Origin: Bacillus sp. AFS015802
GTDB taxonomy: Bacteria; Bacillota; Bacilli; Bacillales; Bacillaceae_B
DNA length: 64,000 nucleotides
Assembly (NCBI RefSeq): GCF_002561455.1
Contig: NZ_NTUP01000066.1
Location: forward strand, 1 to 64,000
Reading direction: 5' to 3'
Part shown: one piece after another, positions 8,844-17,721 of the stretch
Position numbering within the stretch: position 1 is the first letter of the stretch
How the letters are laid out: each line of letters opens with the position of its first letter
Notes under the pieces: model-generated
The model's input: only the letters and a program-made list of their open reading frames with translations
Database searches by the model: none
Told to the model about the DNA's origin: nothing
Program-made: the position numbers and the translations under genes

Positions 8844-8994
8844 TCTATCATGAACGGGAGTAACCCGGAATCAGATAGGCTCATTTTAAAAAAATTGAGG
8901 TTTTTAGTATTTTTGACTACCCCCCTAAGGCTTATTTCACGAACGAGACAATGATCATTACCAACAGAAGAGTAAAAAAAGGAGACCACACGAA

Positions 8995-10080
8995 ATGCCA
9001 TTCCTCACAACCTCAACACTAACAGAGCGAGAACTCATCAACAAAGCTCTAAAAAAAGAAGGATTAAAACAAGTTTTAAGTGATTCCGGGATCACCAGAT
9101 TAGGAGAAGGTGCCTGGCACTACGCATATTTAATCGAAGGTGAAGAGCTCGTCTTACGCATCCCGAAAAAGGTCGCTTATGAGAAAGAAGTTGTCTTCAA
9201 CCGTGAAGAGCTGACGGCGGATTATGCCGGGACGAAAGCATTTTATCAGCATGCCAACAGGACCGGAAAAGGGATGTGTCCCAAGCATTATAACTACCAT
9301 ATTTCCGAGGAGTTTACCTATACCATCGAATCATATGTGGGAAAATCGATCGGACTTGCCGGTCAGACTCCGGAGCAATCGAAACGGTATGGAAGGGAAG
9401 TAGGGGAGTTTTTCCTTGCCCTTGAAAAGCTGGATTCTCCCATCCCGGGCATAGGATACATAAGCACAGGGGAACATGGAGAAATCAAAGGGCAATATGA
9501 AGGGGAACTGAGTGCGTTCATCCGGGAAGAAACCGAAGAATATCGGGAAGAATGGGAGGCGCTTCTTGAAAGCTCTTATTCTTTTGATAAGGAAAAGGTG
9601 AGAAGGACCGGCGAAGACTTGATTTCCACCCGATCCGTCGACTGTGAGAAACGTGTCCTGACGAATCAGGATACATCTCCGGAGAATATGATTTTCACCA
9701 GTAACGGCGTCAGAATGATCGACCCGTTTCCGATTATCTATTCGGGGACGTCCCTTGCTGCCAACTACGTCTTTAATTATCAGACGCTGTTCCACGCCTT
9801 GCACGATACAAAGCGGCACGGCAAGAATCAATACCACCTCCTGATCCCACAATTGAAGGCCAGTGCAGAAGGCTTCGTGGAAGGATATACTCATGGTTCG
9901 AAGCAGAAATGGAACGACCTGAATGTGGAAGTGTACCTGAAACTCGTTACCATGACATATGAACATGATCAGCTGCTGAAGCAGGAATTTTTAAGCCGGG
10001 AGCAGATGATCCGGTACGGGGCGAAGGAGAAGATACAAGAGCGGATGAATATCTTCTTAAAGGAACTTGAAGAATTTTAA
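8995..10080 (+). CDS. APH-fold phosphotransferase-like protein
   Basis: A 361-residue protein with an aminoglycoside-phosphotransferase/kinase-like core. There is a small-lobe segment with VLRIPKK near residue 58, a catalytic-loop-like TNQDTSPENMIF near residue 222, and a metal-binding MIDPFP corresponding to the D-F/D-P motif. Because NQD replaces the usual HGD, activity on an antibiotic should not be assumed. AAAAAAGGAGA precedes the ATG. It starts a run of three co-directional genes. Confidence 0.7.
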   Translation: MPFLTTSTLTERELINKALKKEGLKQVLSDSGITRLGEGAWHYAYLIEGEELVLRIPKKVAYEKEVVFNREELTADYAGTKAFYQHANRTGKGMCPKHYNYHISEEFTYTIESYVGKSIGLAGQTPEQSKRYGREVGEFFLALEKLDSPIPGIGYISTGEHGEIKGQYEGELSAFIREETEEYREEWEALLESSYSFDKEKVRRTGEDLISTRSVDCEKRVLTNQDTSPENMIFTSNGVRMIDPFPIIYSGTSLAANYVFNYQTLFHALHDTKRHGKNQYHLLIPQLKASAEGFVEGYTHGSKQKWNDLNVEVYLKLVTMTYEHDQLLKQEFLSREQMIRYGAKEKIQERMNIFLKELEEF

Positions 10081-10103
10081 TTCGGTACATGGGAGGAATG
10101 GAC

Positions 10104-10484
10104 ATGATCAAAAAAATGGGGGTGATGATCGTCACCATCAGCTTGATCTTTTTCGCATACACCCACTCCAGACCCATCGATGAAATCACCGTTGAAAAGA
10201 AGGGGGAGGGTGCACCCCAAGTCGTCTATGAAATGAACAACCAGAAAAAGTTAAGGGAGTTTACGGGGCTGGTCGAGTCGTTCAAATGGTATTCAACCGG
10301 AATTTACACTGGAACCGACTACACCTTTACGTGGGGCGGGGAACAGTATGATGTTCATCTTCATAAGGACAAGTCGGTGGAAATCTTTCGAATCAGAGAT
10401 GGAGAGATTGAAAGGACAGTCTTACTTGCTGGAGATGCAGGTCCGTTTTTAGAACTAATGACGGGCGGGAAGATGGAGAGGTAA
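10104..10484 (+). CDS. Short exported or anchored protein, unknown function
   Basis: A 126-residue protein with an N-terminal hydrophobic segment (residues 4-20) and a soluble domain with TGTDYTFTWGGEQYDVHL. The ATG at 10104 is chosen because GGAGG lies seven bases upstream; earlier in-frame ATGs are too close to it. It follows the APH-like gene by 23 bp and precedes another anchored protein by 4 bp. Not recognised. Confidence 0.6.
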   Translation: MIKKMGVMIVTISLIFFAYTHSRPIDEITVEKKGEGAPQVVYEMNNQKKLREFTGLVESFKWYSTGIYTGTDYTFTWGGEQYDVHLHKDKSVEIFRIRDGEIERTVLLAGDAGPFLELMTGGKMER

Positions 10485-10488
10485 AAGG

Positions 10489-10878
10489 ATGAAAAAAGGG
10501 GCTATTCTCTTAATCTGCTTCATAGGATTAGGAGTCTTCTATTATATGACCATAGGGATTAAAGTGGATTATGAAAAAATTCCACTGCAACAAGCACCGG
10601 ATAAAATCCGGAAAGCGATTTACGAAGAAACGGACCTGACAGGTTTTCGTATTTTTCAAGAAGGTCGACATACCTATGTTTATTACAAAAGCAAAGACAC
10701 GACAAACGATTATATAACCACTAACCTCGAAATGAGGTGGAAAGCTGGGAGCATGGTGGCAATGGCACGAGTGGATCATGCAGTGAGCGATGGTCTTATC
10801 AGTTATGATCAGATGATAAGGATGAAACATACGTCAGAGGAAGACATGATGTTTGAAGAGCAAATCATGTCAAAATAA
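10489..10878 (+). CDS. Short anchored protein, unknown function
   Basis: A 129-residue protein with a signal anchor at residues 4-22 and a soluble domain containing YEETDLTGFRIFQEGRHTYVYYK. Only four bases separate it from the preceding gene, so they share a transcript. The GTDYTF and HTYVYYK segments may mark a common small extracytoplasmic fold, but that is speculative. Not recognised. Confidence 0.6.
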   Translation: MKKGAILLICFIGLGVFYYMTIGIKVDYEKIPLQQAPDKIRKAIYEETDLTGFRIFQEGRHTYVYYKSKDTTNDYITTNLEMRWKAGSMVAMARVDHAVSDGLISYDQMIRMKHTSEEDMMFEEQIMSK

Positions 10879-10966
10879 GCATCGGAAGCACATCCCACTG
10901 CTCTTTAATGAATAATTCCTGACATGAAACTCGGCATTTCTCATAAAATATTCTGAGGTGAATAAA

Positions 10967-11410
10967 ATGCCAAGAGTCAAATACACTGATGCAGATGTGG
11001 CCTTAATGGCCAGGATGATGAGAGCGGAAGCGGAAGGCGAAGGGAAGCAAGGGATGCTGTACGTGGGCAATGTCATCGTGAACCGTGCGAAAGCGGAATG
11101 CCTGGACTTCAAAGAGGTGAGAAGCATCCGACAAGTCATTTTCCAGGTCCAGGGCGGGAACTATTCCTTTGAAGCGGTCCAAAAAGGAAATCTCTTCTAT
11201 AACCGGGCAAGATCCGTTGAAAAGAGGTTAGCCAAAAAGAATCTGGACTATTGGGCCATGCATCCTGCAAAGTACGCCCTCTGGTATTTCAACCCCTATG
11301 CCCCATGTCCTCCAACTTGGTACGACCAGCCCTTCGCGGGGCAATATAAACAACATTGTTATTACGAACCGGCGGCGGGAACATGTGCAAGTGTGTATAC
11401 GGGTGGATAA
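10967..11410 (+). CDS. cwlJ: Spore cortex-lytic cell wall hydrolase CwlJ
   Basis: A 147-residue protein of the SleB/CwlJ hydrolase family, which degrades spore cortex peptidoglycan during germination. The family core is visible: LMARMMRAEAEGEGKQGM with the catalytic glutamate, VGNVIVNRA, and FNPYAPCPPTWY with the terminal Cys-containing stretch. Length matches B. subtilis CwlJ. The start at 10967 follows TGAGGTG at six bases; a GTG at 10958 overlaps that site. A CATAAAAT at 10942-10949 could be a sigma-E -10 element, but no clear -35 is seen. No gerQ lies next to it. Confidence 0.88.
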   Translation: MPRVKYTDADVALMARMMRAEAEGEGKQGMLYVGNVIVNRAKAECLDFKEVRSIRQVIFQVQGGNYSFEAVQKGNLFYNRARSVEKRLAKKNLDYWAMHPAKYALWYFNPYAPCPPTWYDQPFAGQYKQHCYYEPAAGTCASVYTGG

Positions 11411-11557
11411 GGATACTTACATCACAAGACGGGAACTTCCTGATTTAACGGGTGGTTCTTTTTTTATGGAGAATCCAGACCACTATCCGTCTGTAGTCTG
11501 ATGTAAAATTTTCCAGTTTGCTTTACTGTAAGAGTAGATGAACAGGAGGAGATACAC

Positions 11558-13330
11558 GTGAACCAAATACGTACGAAGCAATGGAATCTAAAAGACGTCA
11601 GTCCTGGAGACCAGCCCGTGAAAGATCAAATCCATGAAATTCTTCTACATATCGAAGAAACACAAAGAGCATTGGACCATATGACAAATCCGGATGATGC
11701 GGTGGACATGACAAAACGAGTGCAGGATCTATATACGAAGGTGTTTCATATGGATGAATATATCTTCTGCCTGGCAGCGGAAGATGTTCTGGACGGGGAA
11801 GGGCAGGATCTTATGGCCAGAGGCAGTGGGCTTAAGGCAAAGATGGATACGCTGCTTCTCTCTTACAGTCAGTGTCTTGCCCATATGTCAGAGGAGAACT
11901 GGCAATCATTCATTGGGAGAAAAGAAGTGATGGGAATTGAACGGTTTCTGACGGAACAAAGACGCAAGGTGAAGGATCAGCTCCCCCCTGAGATGGAGAA
12001 TCTGATTCATGCCCTTTCGGTTCACGGATTTAACGGTTGGGAAGACCAGTACGAGCAGGAATATGCACGACTCACTGTGCCAGTAAAGAAGGATGAGGGA
12101 ACGGAAGATATCTCCTTTGATAAGGCGTATATTCTCGGCATGTTGTCTAATGACAGGAGTACAAGAAAGGAAATCTCTGCGTCTCTTGCAAACGTTTGCC
12201 GTGAGAACGAAGACCGGTTCGCATCGATTTTCAACCATTTTGCCGGTTTCCGGAATGAGCTGTACCAGTTGAGAGGATGGACGAATCCACTGAAGGAAAT
12301 GTTCGAGCAAAACCGGATTTCTGAAGCTTCTGTCACAAGCATGATGGACACACTCCACTCTCACACGTCCTTGCTGCATCGGTTTTTGAAACGGAAAGCT
12401 AAATTGACTGGCGTGGATAAGCTGAGTTGGTTTGACATCTATGCCCCGACGTTCACTTCCAAGTCGACGCTGACGTATGAAGAAGCGGCTGAGATCGTCA
12501 TCGGGCAGTTCACCCTCTTTAGTGAGAAGCTCGGGCAATTTGCAAGAAATGCGTTCGAAGAGGGATGGATCGATGCAGATCCCGCTGATCATAAGCGTCA
12601 CGGCGCATTTTGTGCGTCATTCCCGAATGTGAAGGAAAGCCGCGTGATGCTCTCCTTTACCGGCAACTATAACGATGTCGTCACCATCGCACATGAACTG
12701 GGGCATGCGTATCACAATTCCCTCCTTCATGAACAGCCCGGTTTCTCCCACAAGGTAGGCACAGGTCTTGCCGAAACGGCGTCGACATTCGCTGAAAATC
12801 TCGTCCTAGATGCGGCCATTGATCTGGCAAAAACAGATGAAGACCGACTCTCTCTTTTAGAGATGAAAATCACGAATGGATTGAAATATACGACATTCAT
12901 CCCGGCCAAGTTCGAGTTCGAAGCCGCTTTTTACAAAAAACGCCTGAACGGAAAGCTTTCTGCAGGTGAAATCGTGAAGTTAATGGAAGAAACAGAAAGA
13001 GACTGGTTCAACGATTCCCTGGAAGAAGTGAATGTCCACAACTGGATGACGATTCCTCACTTCTTTAATACGGAGAAAGCCTTCTATAACCTTCCGTACT
13101 CGATTGGTTACTTGTTCAGTAACGGCGTCTATTCGCTCTATCAGGAGGAGAAGGAGACATTTCCGGAACGGTATGATCAGCTGCTTACCTCCTCAGGAAA
13201 CCAATCGATGGAGGAGTTGAGTGGTGGATACCTGAAGGAAGAGTTAGGACCGGACTTTTGGGAGAGCGCTATCCGTCCCCTCGAGGAAGCGATAGAGACG
13301 TTTTTGGAAGAGACGGAAAGATATATGTAA
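11558..13330 (+). CDS. M3 family oligoendopeptidase (PepF/YjbG-like)
   Basis: A 590-residue cytoplasmic zinc metallopeptidase. The HExxH motif lies in TIAHELGHAYHN near residue 380, with the third ligand glutamate in GLAETASTFAEN about 25 residues later, as in oligoendopeptidase F. The GTG start has AGGAGGAG nine bases upstream. The protein cleaves short peptides. A second M3 gene of similar length lies at 22199-23956; the two share the LAETASTFAE segment and overall layout but differ at many positions. A hairpin follows. Confidence 0.92.
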   Translation: MNQIRTKQWNLKDVSPGDQPVKDQIHEILLHIEETQRALDHMTNPDDAVDMTKRVQDLYTKVFHMDEYIFCLAAEDVLDGEGQDLMARGSGLKAKMDTLLLSYSQCLAHMSEENWQSFIGRKEVMGIERFLTEQRRKVKDQLPPEMENLIHALSVHGFNGWEDQYEQEYARLTVPVKKDEGTEDISFDKAYILGMLSNDRSTRKEISASLANVCRENEDRFASIFNHFAGFRNELYQLRGWTNPLKEMFEQNRISEASVTSMMDTLHSHTSLLHRFLKRKAKLTGVDKLSWFDIYAPTFTSKSTLTYEEAAEIVIGQFTLFSEKLGQFARNAFEEGWIDADPADHKRHGAFCASFPNVKESRVMLSFTGNYNDVVTIAHELGHAYHNSLLHEQPGFSHKVGTGLAETASTFAENLVLDAAIDLAKTDEDRLSLLEMKITNGLKYTTFIPAKFEFEAAFYKKRLNGKLSAGEIVKLMEETERDWFNDSLEEVNVHNWMTIPHFFNTEKAFYNLPYSIGYLFSNGVYSLYQEEKETFPERYDQLLTSSGNQSMEELSGGYLKEELGPDFWESAIRPLEEAIETFLEETERYM

Positions 13331-13336
13331 GGATGG

Positions 13337-13371
13337 AGACAGTCGCTTCAATAGGCGACTGTCTTTGCTCT
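13337..13371 (+). terminator. Hairpin terminator after first M3 peptidase
   Basis: AGACAGTCGC and GCGACTGTCT pair perfectly over a short loop; the following T tract is interrupted. Confidence 0.7.
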
Positions 13372-13484
13372 TGTTACAAAGAATAGACAAAAAGATGCGT
13401 GCATTTTATAGAAAAGTGATTGAGTTCATTCGATGCTTTTGAAATAATTGGAATTAGAAATAATCATACGGGAGGCTATCAAGA

Positions 13485-14276
13485 GTGAGTACATACGGCC
13501 AAGATTTATTTAAAGGTGCAGCAACCTATTATTCAAAATACAGACCCACCTATCCATCTACTTTAATCAGATTCCTAGTGAAAGAGTTCTCATTAAATGG
13601 AGAGCAGAACCTCCTGGATCTCGGATGCGGGACGGGACAACTGACGATACGGTTTTCAGATTGGTGCGACAAGATCGTCGGAATTGATTTTGAACCGGAG
13701 ATGATAGAAGAAGCGAGACGTCTGCATGAAGAAATGAGGATCGGTCAGATTCAATGGTTCAATGGAACGTTAGAAGAATACCAATCTACGGAACCATTTC
13801 ATCTCGTAACGATTGCCAAAGCCTTTCATTGGATGGACAGGCGGGAGGTGTTGGATGAATTATATGAAATCGTTTCTCCTGGGGGCGGGGTAGCGATCAT
13901 TGATACTTACGAACCTAATAAAGTATTGGAACCATGGCAGGTAAGATTCAATGAAGTGATTGAAAAATGGTACGGAAACGAGAGAAAAGCCGGGAATTCC
14001 ACCTATACCCATCCCGTTACCAGCCACGAAGACATCCTTTCACAGTCTAAATTCAATCTTGAATCACACACTTTACCTACATACGAAATCATCTGGACGA
14101 TCGAGTCGCTGCTCGGGAACCTTTACTCGACCTCATACGGTACGAAGCGTTACCTTGGCTCGAATGTGGCCATATTTGAAGATGAAGTGAAAGAGGCGAT
14201 GCTCGAACTGAGTGAGTCGGGAGAATTTAAAGAAGAGACGACGTTGTCGGTGAAGATTGGGAGAAAAGTGAATTGA
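13485..14276 (+). CDS. Class I SAM-dependent methyltransferase
   Basis: A 263-residue methyltransferase with motif I LLDLGCGTGQLT near residue 39, the acidic loop VGIDFEPEM and a VSPGGGVAIID motif. It has the N-terminal AATYYSKYRPTYP helix seen in the YdaC/Methyltransf_11 group of Bacillus. The GTG start is preceded by GGGAGG. It is followed by a GNAT fusion gene. Substrate unknown. Confidence 0.85.
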   Translation: MSTYGQDLFKGAATYYSKYRPTYPSTLIRFLVKEFSLNGEQNLLDLGCGTGQLTIRFSDWCDKIVGIDFEPEMIEEARRLHEEMRIGQIQWFNGTLEEYQSTEPFHLVTIAKAFHWMDRREVLDELYEIVSPGGGVAIIDTYEPNKVLEPWQVRFNEVIEKWYGNERKAGNSTYTHPVTSHEDILSQSKFNLESHTLPTYEIIWTIESLLGNLYSTSYGTKRYLGSNVAIFEDEVKEAMLELSESGEFKEETTLSVKIGRKVN

Positions 14277-14336
14277 TGATGCAAAAAGCGGCTAATCCCT
14301 TTTTAAAGAAAGCAAATAAAATCTAATGGAGAGTAT

Positions 14337-15347
14337 ATGAAAAAATACAGAGTGGCTGCCATAAATAATCTACTTGAGCACGACCTACATACATTACTAA
14401 AAGAAAGTAAGGAGGAGGGTTTCCGATTTGTAAAAAGGCTTGTGAACGAATATCAGGATGGAACGAATCGTTTTAACAAATCAGGGGAAGCGTTGTACGG
14501 TATTTATAATGAAAAGAATGAATTGGTAACGGTGGGTGGACTTACTATGGATCCCGACACGCCTGGAGCAGGCAGGGTGAGACGGTTTTATGTGAAAAAA
14601 GAATGCAGAAACGAAGGGTTAGGGACGCTTCTGTTAAACCGGATCATCCATGATGCAAGGCGTTTTTTTCACTTACTGGTACTCAATACCGATACGGTGC
14701 AGGCAGATCGTTTCTATACCTCGTTCGGGTTTGTAAAAAGCAATCTCTTCCCTAATGCTACTCATTATTTAGAAATAGGTGGCTTTTTCAAAATCGATTG
14801 TGGTGATATGTATTTAAAGGAATTCTCTATAGCCGATGCCAGTTCTATACATAGAATCTCCAATCAGCCAGAAATAGCCCATTACCTTCCAGACTGGAAA
14901 TCATCATTCGAACAAAGGCTCGACTGGGTGGCCAATTATGAAATCCCGGCGAATGAAGCGTTCCTTCAGTCTGCGGCCAAAACCGGGGATGTAGAGGATC
15001 ATATTTTGAAGATGGGAGTCTTTCTCAAGGATACAAATGAGTTGATCGGCTGGTGCTGTACAGGAATTAAAGAGGAACTCCCTGAACCGAATCGGGAAAT
15101 TATGTATGCCATTTCAAGTGAACATCAAGGAAAGGGCTATGCAACGAAAGCTTCGTTGGAATTGATCCGTTATCTGTTCACACAAACAAATGTTGAAATC
15201 CTCAATGCCGTAGCTCTCTTGGACAATGGGCCATCGGTGAAAGTCATTGAGAAATGTGGGTTTTCCTATCATGGACAAGTGACGATTGATCAAGAGAAGT
15301 TCCATCATTTTCGATTGAATAAATCTGAAGGGGGTTTAACGCAATGA
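14337..15347 (+). CDS. Tandem GNAT acetyltransferase fusion
   Basis: A 336-residue protein that appears to join two acetyltransferase domains. The N-terminal domain (about 1-150) has the acetyl-CoA motif FYVKKECRNEGLGTLLLNRI. The C-terminal domain (about 155-336) has the RimJ/RimL-like SSEHQGKGYATKASLELI and a ..VKVIEKCGFSYHG ending. The next gene, a NUDIX hydrolase, overlaps it by ATGA. Fused GNATs of this sort often have one catalytic and one degenerate domain; both glycine loops look intact here. Substrate unknown. Confidence 0.8.
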   Translation: MKKYRVAAINNLLEHDLHTLLKESKEEGFRFVKRLVNEYQDGTNRFNKSGEALYGIYNEKNELVTVGGLTMDPDTPGAGRVRRFYVKKECRNEGLGTLLLNRIIHDARRFFHLLVLNTDTVQADRFYTSFGFVKSNLFPNATHYLEIGGFFKIDCGDMYLKEFSIADASSIHRISNQPEIAHYLPDWKSSFEQRLDWVANYEIPANEAFLQSAAKTGDVEDHILKMGVFLKDTNELIGWCCTGIKEELPEPNREIMYAISSEHQGKGYATKASLELIRYLFTQTNVEILNAVALLDNGPSVKVIEKCGFSYHGQVTIDQEKFHHFRLNKSEGGLTQ

Positions 15348-15961
15348 GTGATAAATGGCTGGAATGGGCCAAACGGATACAGGCTCTGTCTCAATCGGGC
15401 CTTTCCTTCTCAAAGGACGTTTACGATAGGGAGAGATACGAAGAACTAAGGTCGATCAGTACAGAGATCATGCAGGAATATACCGGCCTTGAAATGAAAA
15501 AGATCAAGGATCTATTCGCGAACGAAGAAGGCTATCAAACCCCTAAAGTCGATGTAAGGGGTGTTGTATTCAAAGACAATAGAATTCTGATGGTTAAAGA
15601 AAAAATCGATGATAAATGGTCCTTGCCGGGCGGGTTTTGTGACATCGGCCTGTCTCCGGGTGAAAACATCGTCAAAGAGATCAAGGAAGAAGCAGGATAT
15701 GACGCAACACCTGTAAAATTACTCGCTTTATTGGACCTGAACAAACATGCCCATCCCCCACAGCCTTACCACTACTACAAGATCTTAATTCAATGCAGAG
15801 TGACCGGAGGGGAAGGGAAAAGCGGCGTCGAAACGAAGGGGATCGGATTTTTTGAAGAAGACCATTTGCCGGAACTGTCCGTTGGGAGAAATACAGAATC
15901 GCAGATTAAGATGCTGTTTGAATTTTTGCGGGATCCCCGGAAGGAAACCGTGTTTGATTGA
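15344..15961 (+). CDS. NUDIX hydrolase with N-terminal helper domain
   Basis: A 205-residue protein. An N-terminal helical region of about 65 residues, as in the NUDIX_N_2 group, is followed by a NUDIX domain with box GGFCDIGLSPGENIVKEI and KEEAG. It overlaps the GNAT fusion gene by four bases, implying translational coupling. Members of this architecture hydrolyse nucleotide sugars or ADP-ribose, but the substrate here is not determined. Confidence 0.85.
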   Translation: MSDKWLEWAKRIQALSQSGLSFSKDVYDRERYEELRSISTEIMQEYTGLEMKKIKDLFANEEGYQTPKVDVRGVVFKDNRILMVKEKIDDKWSLPGGFCDIGLSPGENIVKEIKEEAGYDATPVKLLALLDLNKHAHPPQPYHYYKILIQCRVTGGEGKSGVETKGIGFFEEDHLPELSVGRNTESQIKMLFEFLRDPRKETVFD

Positions 15962-15989
15962 AACGTACAGATAGGTGGGTGAAACGTCA

Positions 15990-16181
15990 ATGTATATAGG
16001 TGATCTATTCTTTCAGATGTTGGTTTTACTACTATTGTTTGTGGGGGCCCTATCCTTCACTCTCTTCATCAGAAGGATTCTGGTAAACAGTAGAAGCCGT
16101 CACCATGCCTCTGATGAAATGAACAGGAAGTTGGATCGAATCATAGAGCTCTTGGAGAAGCAGAACCAACAAGGGGAGTGA
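15990..16181 (+). CDS. Small membrane protein, DUF4083-like
   Basis: A 63-residue protein with one transmembrane helix (residues 7-30) and a charged tail ending in MNRKLDRIIELLEKQ, a coiled-coil-like stretch typical of DUF4083 proteins. The ATG at 15990 follows AGGTGGG; a GTG at 15975 is a weaker alternative. It precedes the cxxc_20_cxxc gene by 12 bp. Function unknown. Confidence 0.65.
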   Translation: MYIGDLFFQMLVLLLLFVGALSFTLFIRRILVNSRSRHHASDEMNRKLDRIIELLEKQNQQGE

Positions 16182-16193
16182 GGGGGAGCAATC

Positions 16194-16481
16194 GTGACGC
16201 GTTGTGTTCACTGTGAGGGGAATTTGTCTTGGTTTTTTATTTTTAAGAGATTACTGATTGTAAAAAGTTCCAATATTCAGTGCCCTTCCTGTCATCAGAC
16301 ACTGTACTTCACATCACGTTCCAAAGGAGTTTTGTTGGGGACGACGATGCTGATCCCCGTGTTTTTTGTTCTGGCATTCATGCTAGGCTATATGACTTTG
16401 TTCGTGGTGATTACCCTTGGATGGATACTTGGGATGCCATGGTTTGTGAATGTAACCGAAAAGGATGAGGCATTATTTTAA
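16194..16481 (+). CDS. cxxc_20_cxxc (TIGR04104-like) membrane protein
   Basis: A 95-residue protein with an N-terminal zinc-ribbon-like pair, CVHC and CPSC, about 20 residues apart, followed by two transmembrane helices (residues 45-67 and 68-86). This is the pattern of the TIGR04104 family. The GTG start has GAGGGGGAG upstream. Function unknown; metal binding is inferred from the cysteines. Confidence 0.75.
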   Translation: MTRCVHCEGNLSWFFIFKRLLIVKSSNIQCPSCHQTLYFTSRSKGVLLGTTMLIPVFFVLAFMLGYMTLFVVITLGWILGMPWFVNVTEKDEALF

Positions 16482-16499
16482 AAGAAGGAGATGGTTGAA

Positions 16500-17105
16500 A
16501 TGAGACGCATGCCGTTTGAAAGGCCAACAGACTATTATAATGACAAACTATTACCAATCGATGAGGAGCTGTGCGCACTGCTTCAAAAAAGAAAGGAAAT
16601 ATCCCATAACAATCCGGGATACCCCAAACTCGAAGATATTGTAAAATGGGCAGAAAAATATGATGTGTATGAGGATCTCTTAAGATCGGTCTTTGGTGTG
16701 CTGGAAAATGAAGAGGCTTTCAAGCCACAAATAGAACCTGAGGAATTTCAATATTACAGACGTATCTTACAAGCGGTTGAAACGGAAGAATGTATCTATA
16801 CGGTGCCGTTTATAAAGCAGTATAGCAATGCCAGTGTGGTTCACCTGAACATCGACAGGGAATACGATGAGAGCCTTGAGAAACAAAGGTTTCACAGAAA
16901 CAGCTTTTGGCACTTGGAAATCGGGGAAGGTTATGATTGCCGCGTGACGGGTGGAGGAGGATCTCAAGAGCATACGAGCTTTGACTTTATTGTGACACCT
17001 CCGTTACCTGAAGACCTGTCCGGGCTTACGTTGACCTTCAAAGAGTATGGGACTCCTTTTCAAAAGAAGCCGACGGGCGTGGAGGTTGTATTTACGTTAA
17101 GTTGA
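16500..17105 (+). CDS. Hypothetical protein
   Basis: A 201-residue soluble protein with no signal peptide or membrane segment. The ATG at 16500 is nine bases after GAAGGAG, and an earlier ATG at 16491 abuts the site. A helical N-terminal half (LCALLQKRKEISH) precedes a beta-rich C-terminal half with VTGGGGSQEHTSFDF. I do not recognise the family. It sits in a co-directional run of small genes. Confidence 0.65.
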   Translation: MRRMPFERPTDYYNDKLLPIDEELCALLQKRKEISHNNPGYPKLEDIVKWAEKYDVYEDLLRSVFGVLENEEAFKPQIEPEEFQYYRRILQAVETEECIYTVPFIKQYSNASVVHLNIDREYDESLEKQRFHRNSFWHLEIGEGYDCRVTGGGGSQEHTSFDFIVTPPLPEDLSGLTLTFKEYGTPFQKKPTGVEVVFTLS

Positions 17106-17132
17106 AAATGATAAGAAAGAGTTGAAGGAATT

Positions 17133-17669
17133 ATGAAACTCATTCCTAGTAAATGGGAAACAAAGAGATTAATAGTAGTGGACCTTGAAGAAGAGGAAAT
17201 TTACCACGTTCAGGCTCTCTATGAAAAGGGGAGCTACATCCACCAATGGGACGGTGGAACATTGGATGAAGGGTTCGTTAAGCGCTGTTTCATGGAGGGG
17301 GATCTGCCTCCGGGTGGAACGAAGGAAAACTTTAGGATTCAGGTGATCCGGATGAAGGAACCCGATTGTTTAGTCGGTCTGCTTGTCAGTTACCATGGTT
17401 ACCCTGTTCCGGACTCCTTTTACATCAACTATCTTTCCATCGACCCTGACCATCATAAAAAAGGACTGGGACAGGAAGTAGTAGAGGCATTACTGGATAT
17501 CGTGAAACCGCACCACTATCAAGAAGTACGGGCAAATGTCGCAATGAAGAACTGGGGAGCTTTACGGTTTTGGTCGAAGCTTGGGCTTAATACGATTAAT
17601 GGCATCTATGGGGACCCTGTACACGGGGAAGATTCATTTGCCGATGTTGAGTTGATGAAGAGACTGTAA
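17133..17669 (+). CDS. GNAT family N-acetyltransferase
   Basis: A 178-residue acetyltransferase. The acetyl-CoA loop is seen in LSIDPDHHKKGLGQEVVEAL, and a conserved VRANVAMKNWGALRFWSKLGL corresponds to the motif B alpha-4 region. GAAGGAATT precedes the ATG. The acceptor substrate is unknown. Confidence 0.8.
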   Translation: MKLIPSKWETKRLIVVDLEEEEIYHVQALYEKGSYIHQWDGGTLDEGFVKRCFMEGDLPPGGTKENFRIQVIRMKEPDCLVGLLVSYHGYPVPDSFYINYLSIDPDHHKKGLGQEVVEALLDIVKPHHYQEVRANVAMKNWGALRFWSKLGLNTINGIYGDPVHGEDSFADVELMKRL

Positions 17670-17721
17670 CGAGTTAAATTGTGACTATTCGGTATGAATG
17701 CACTGTAAGGAGAGGACACTT

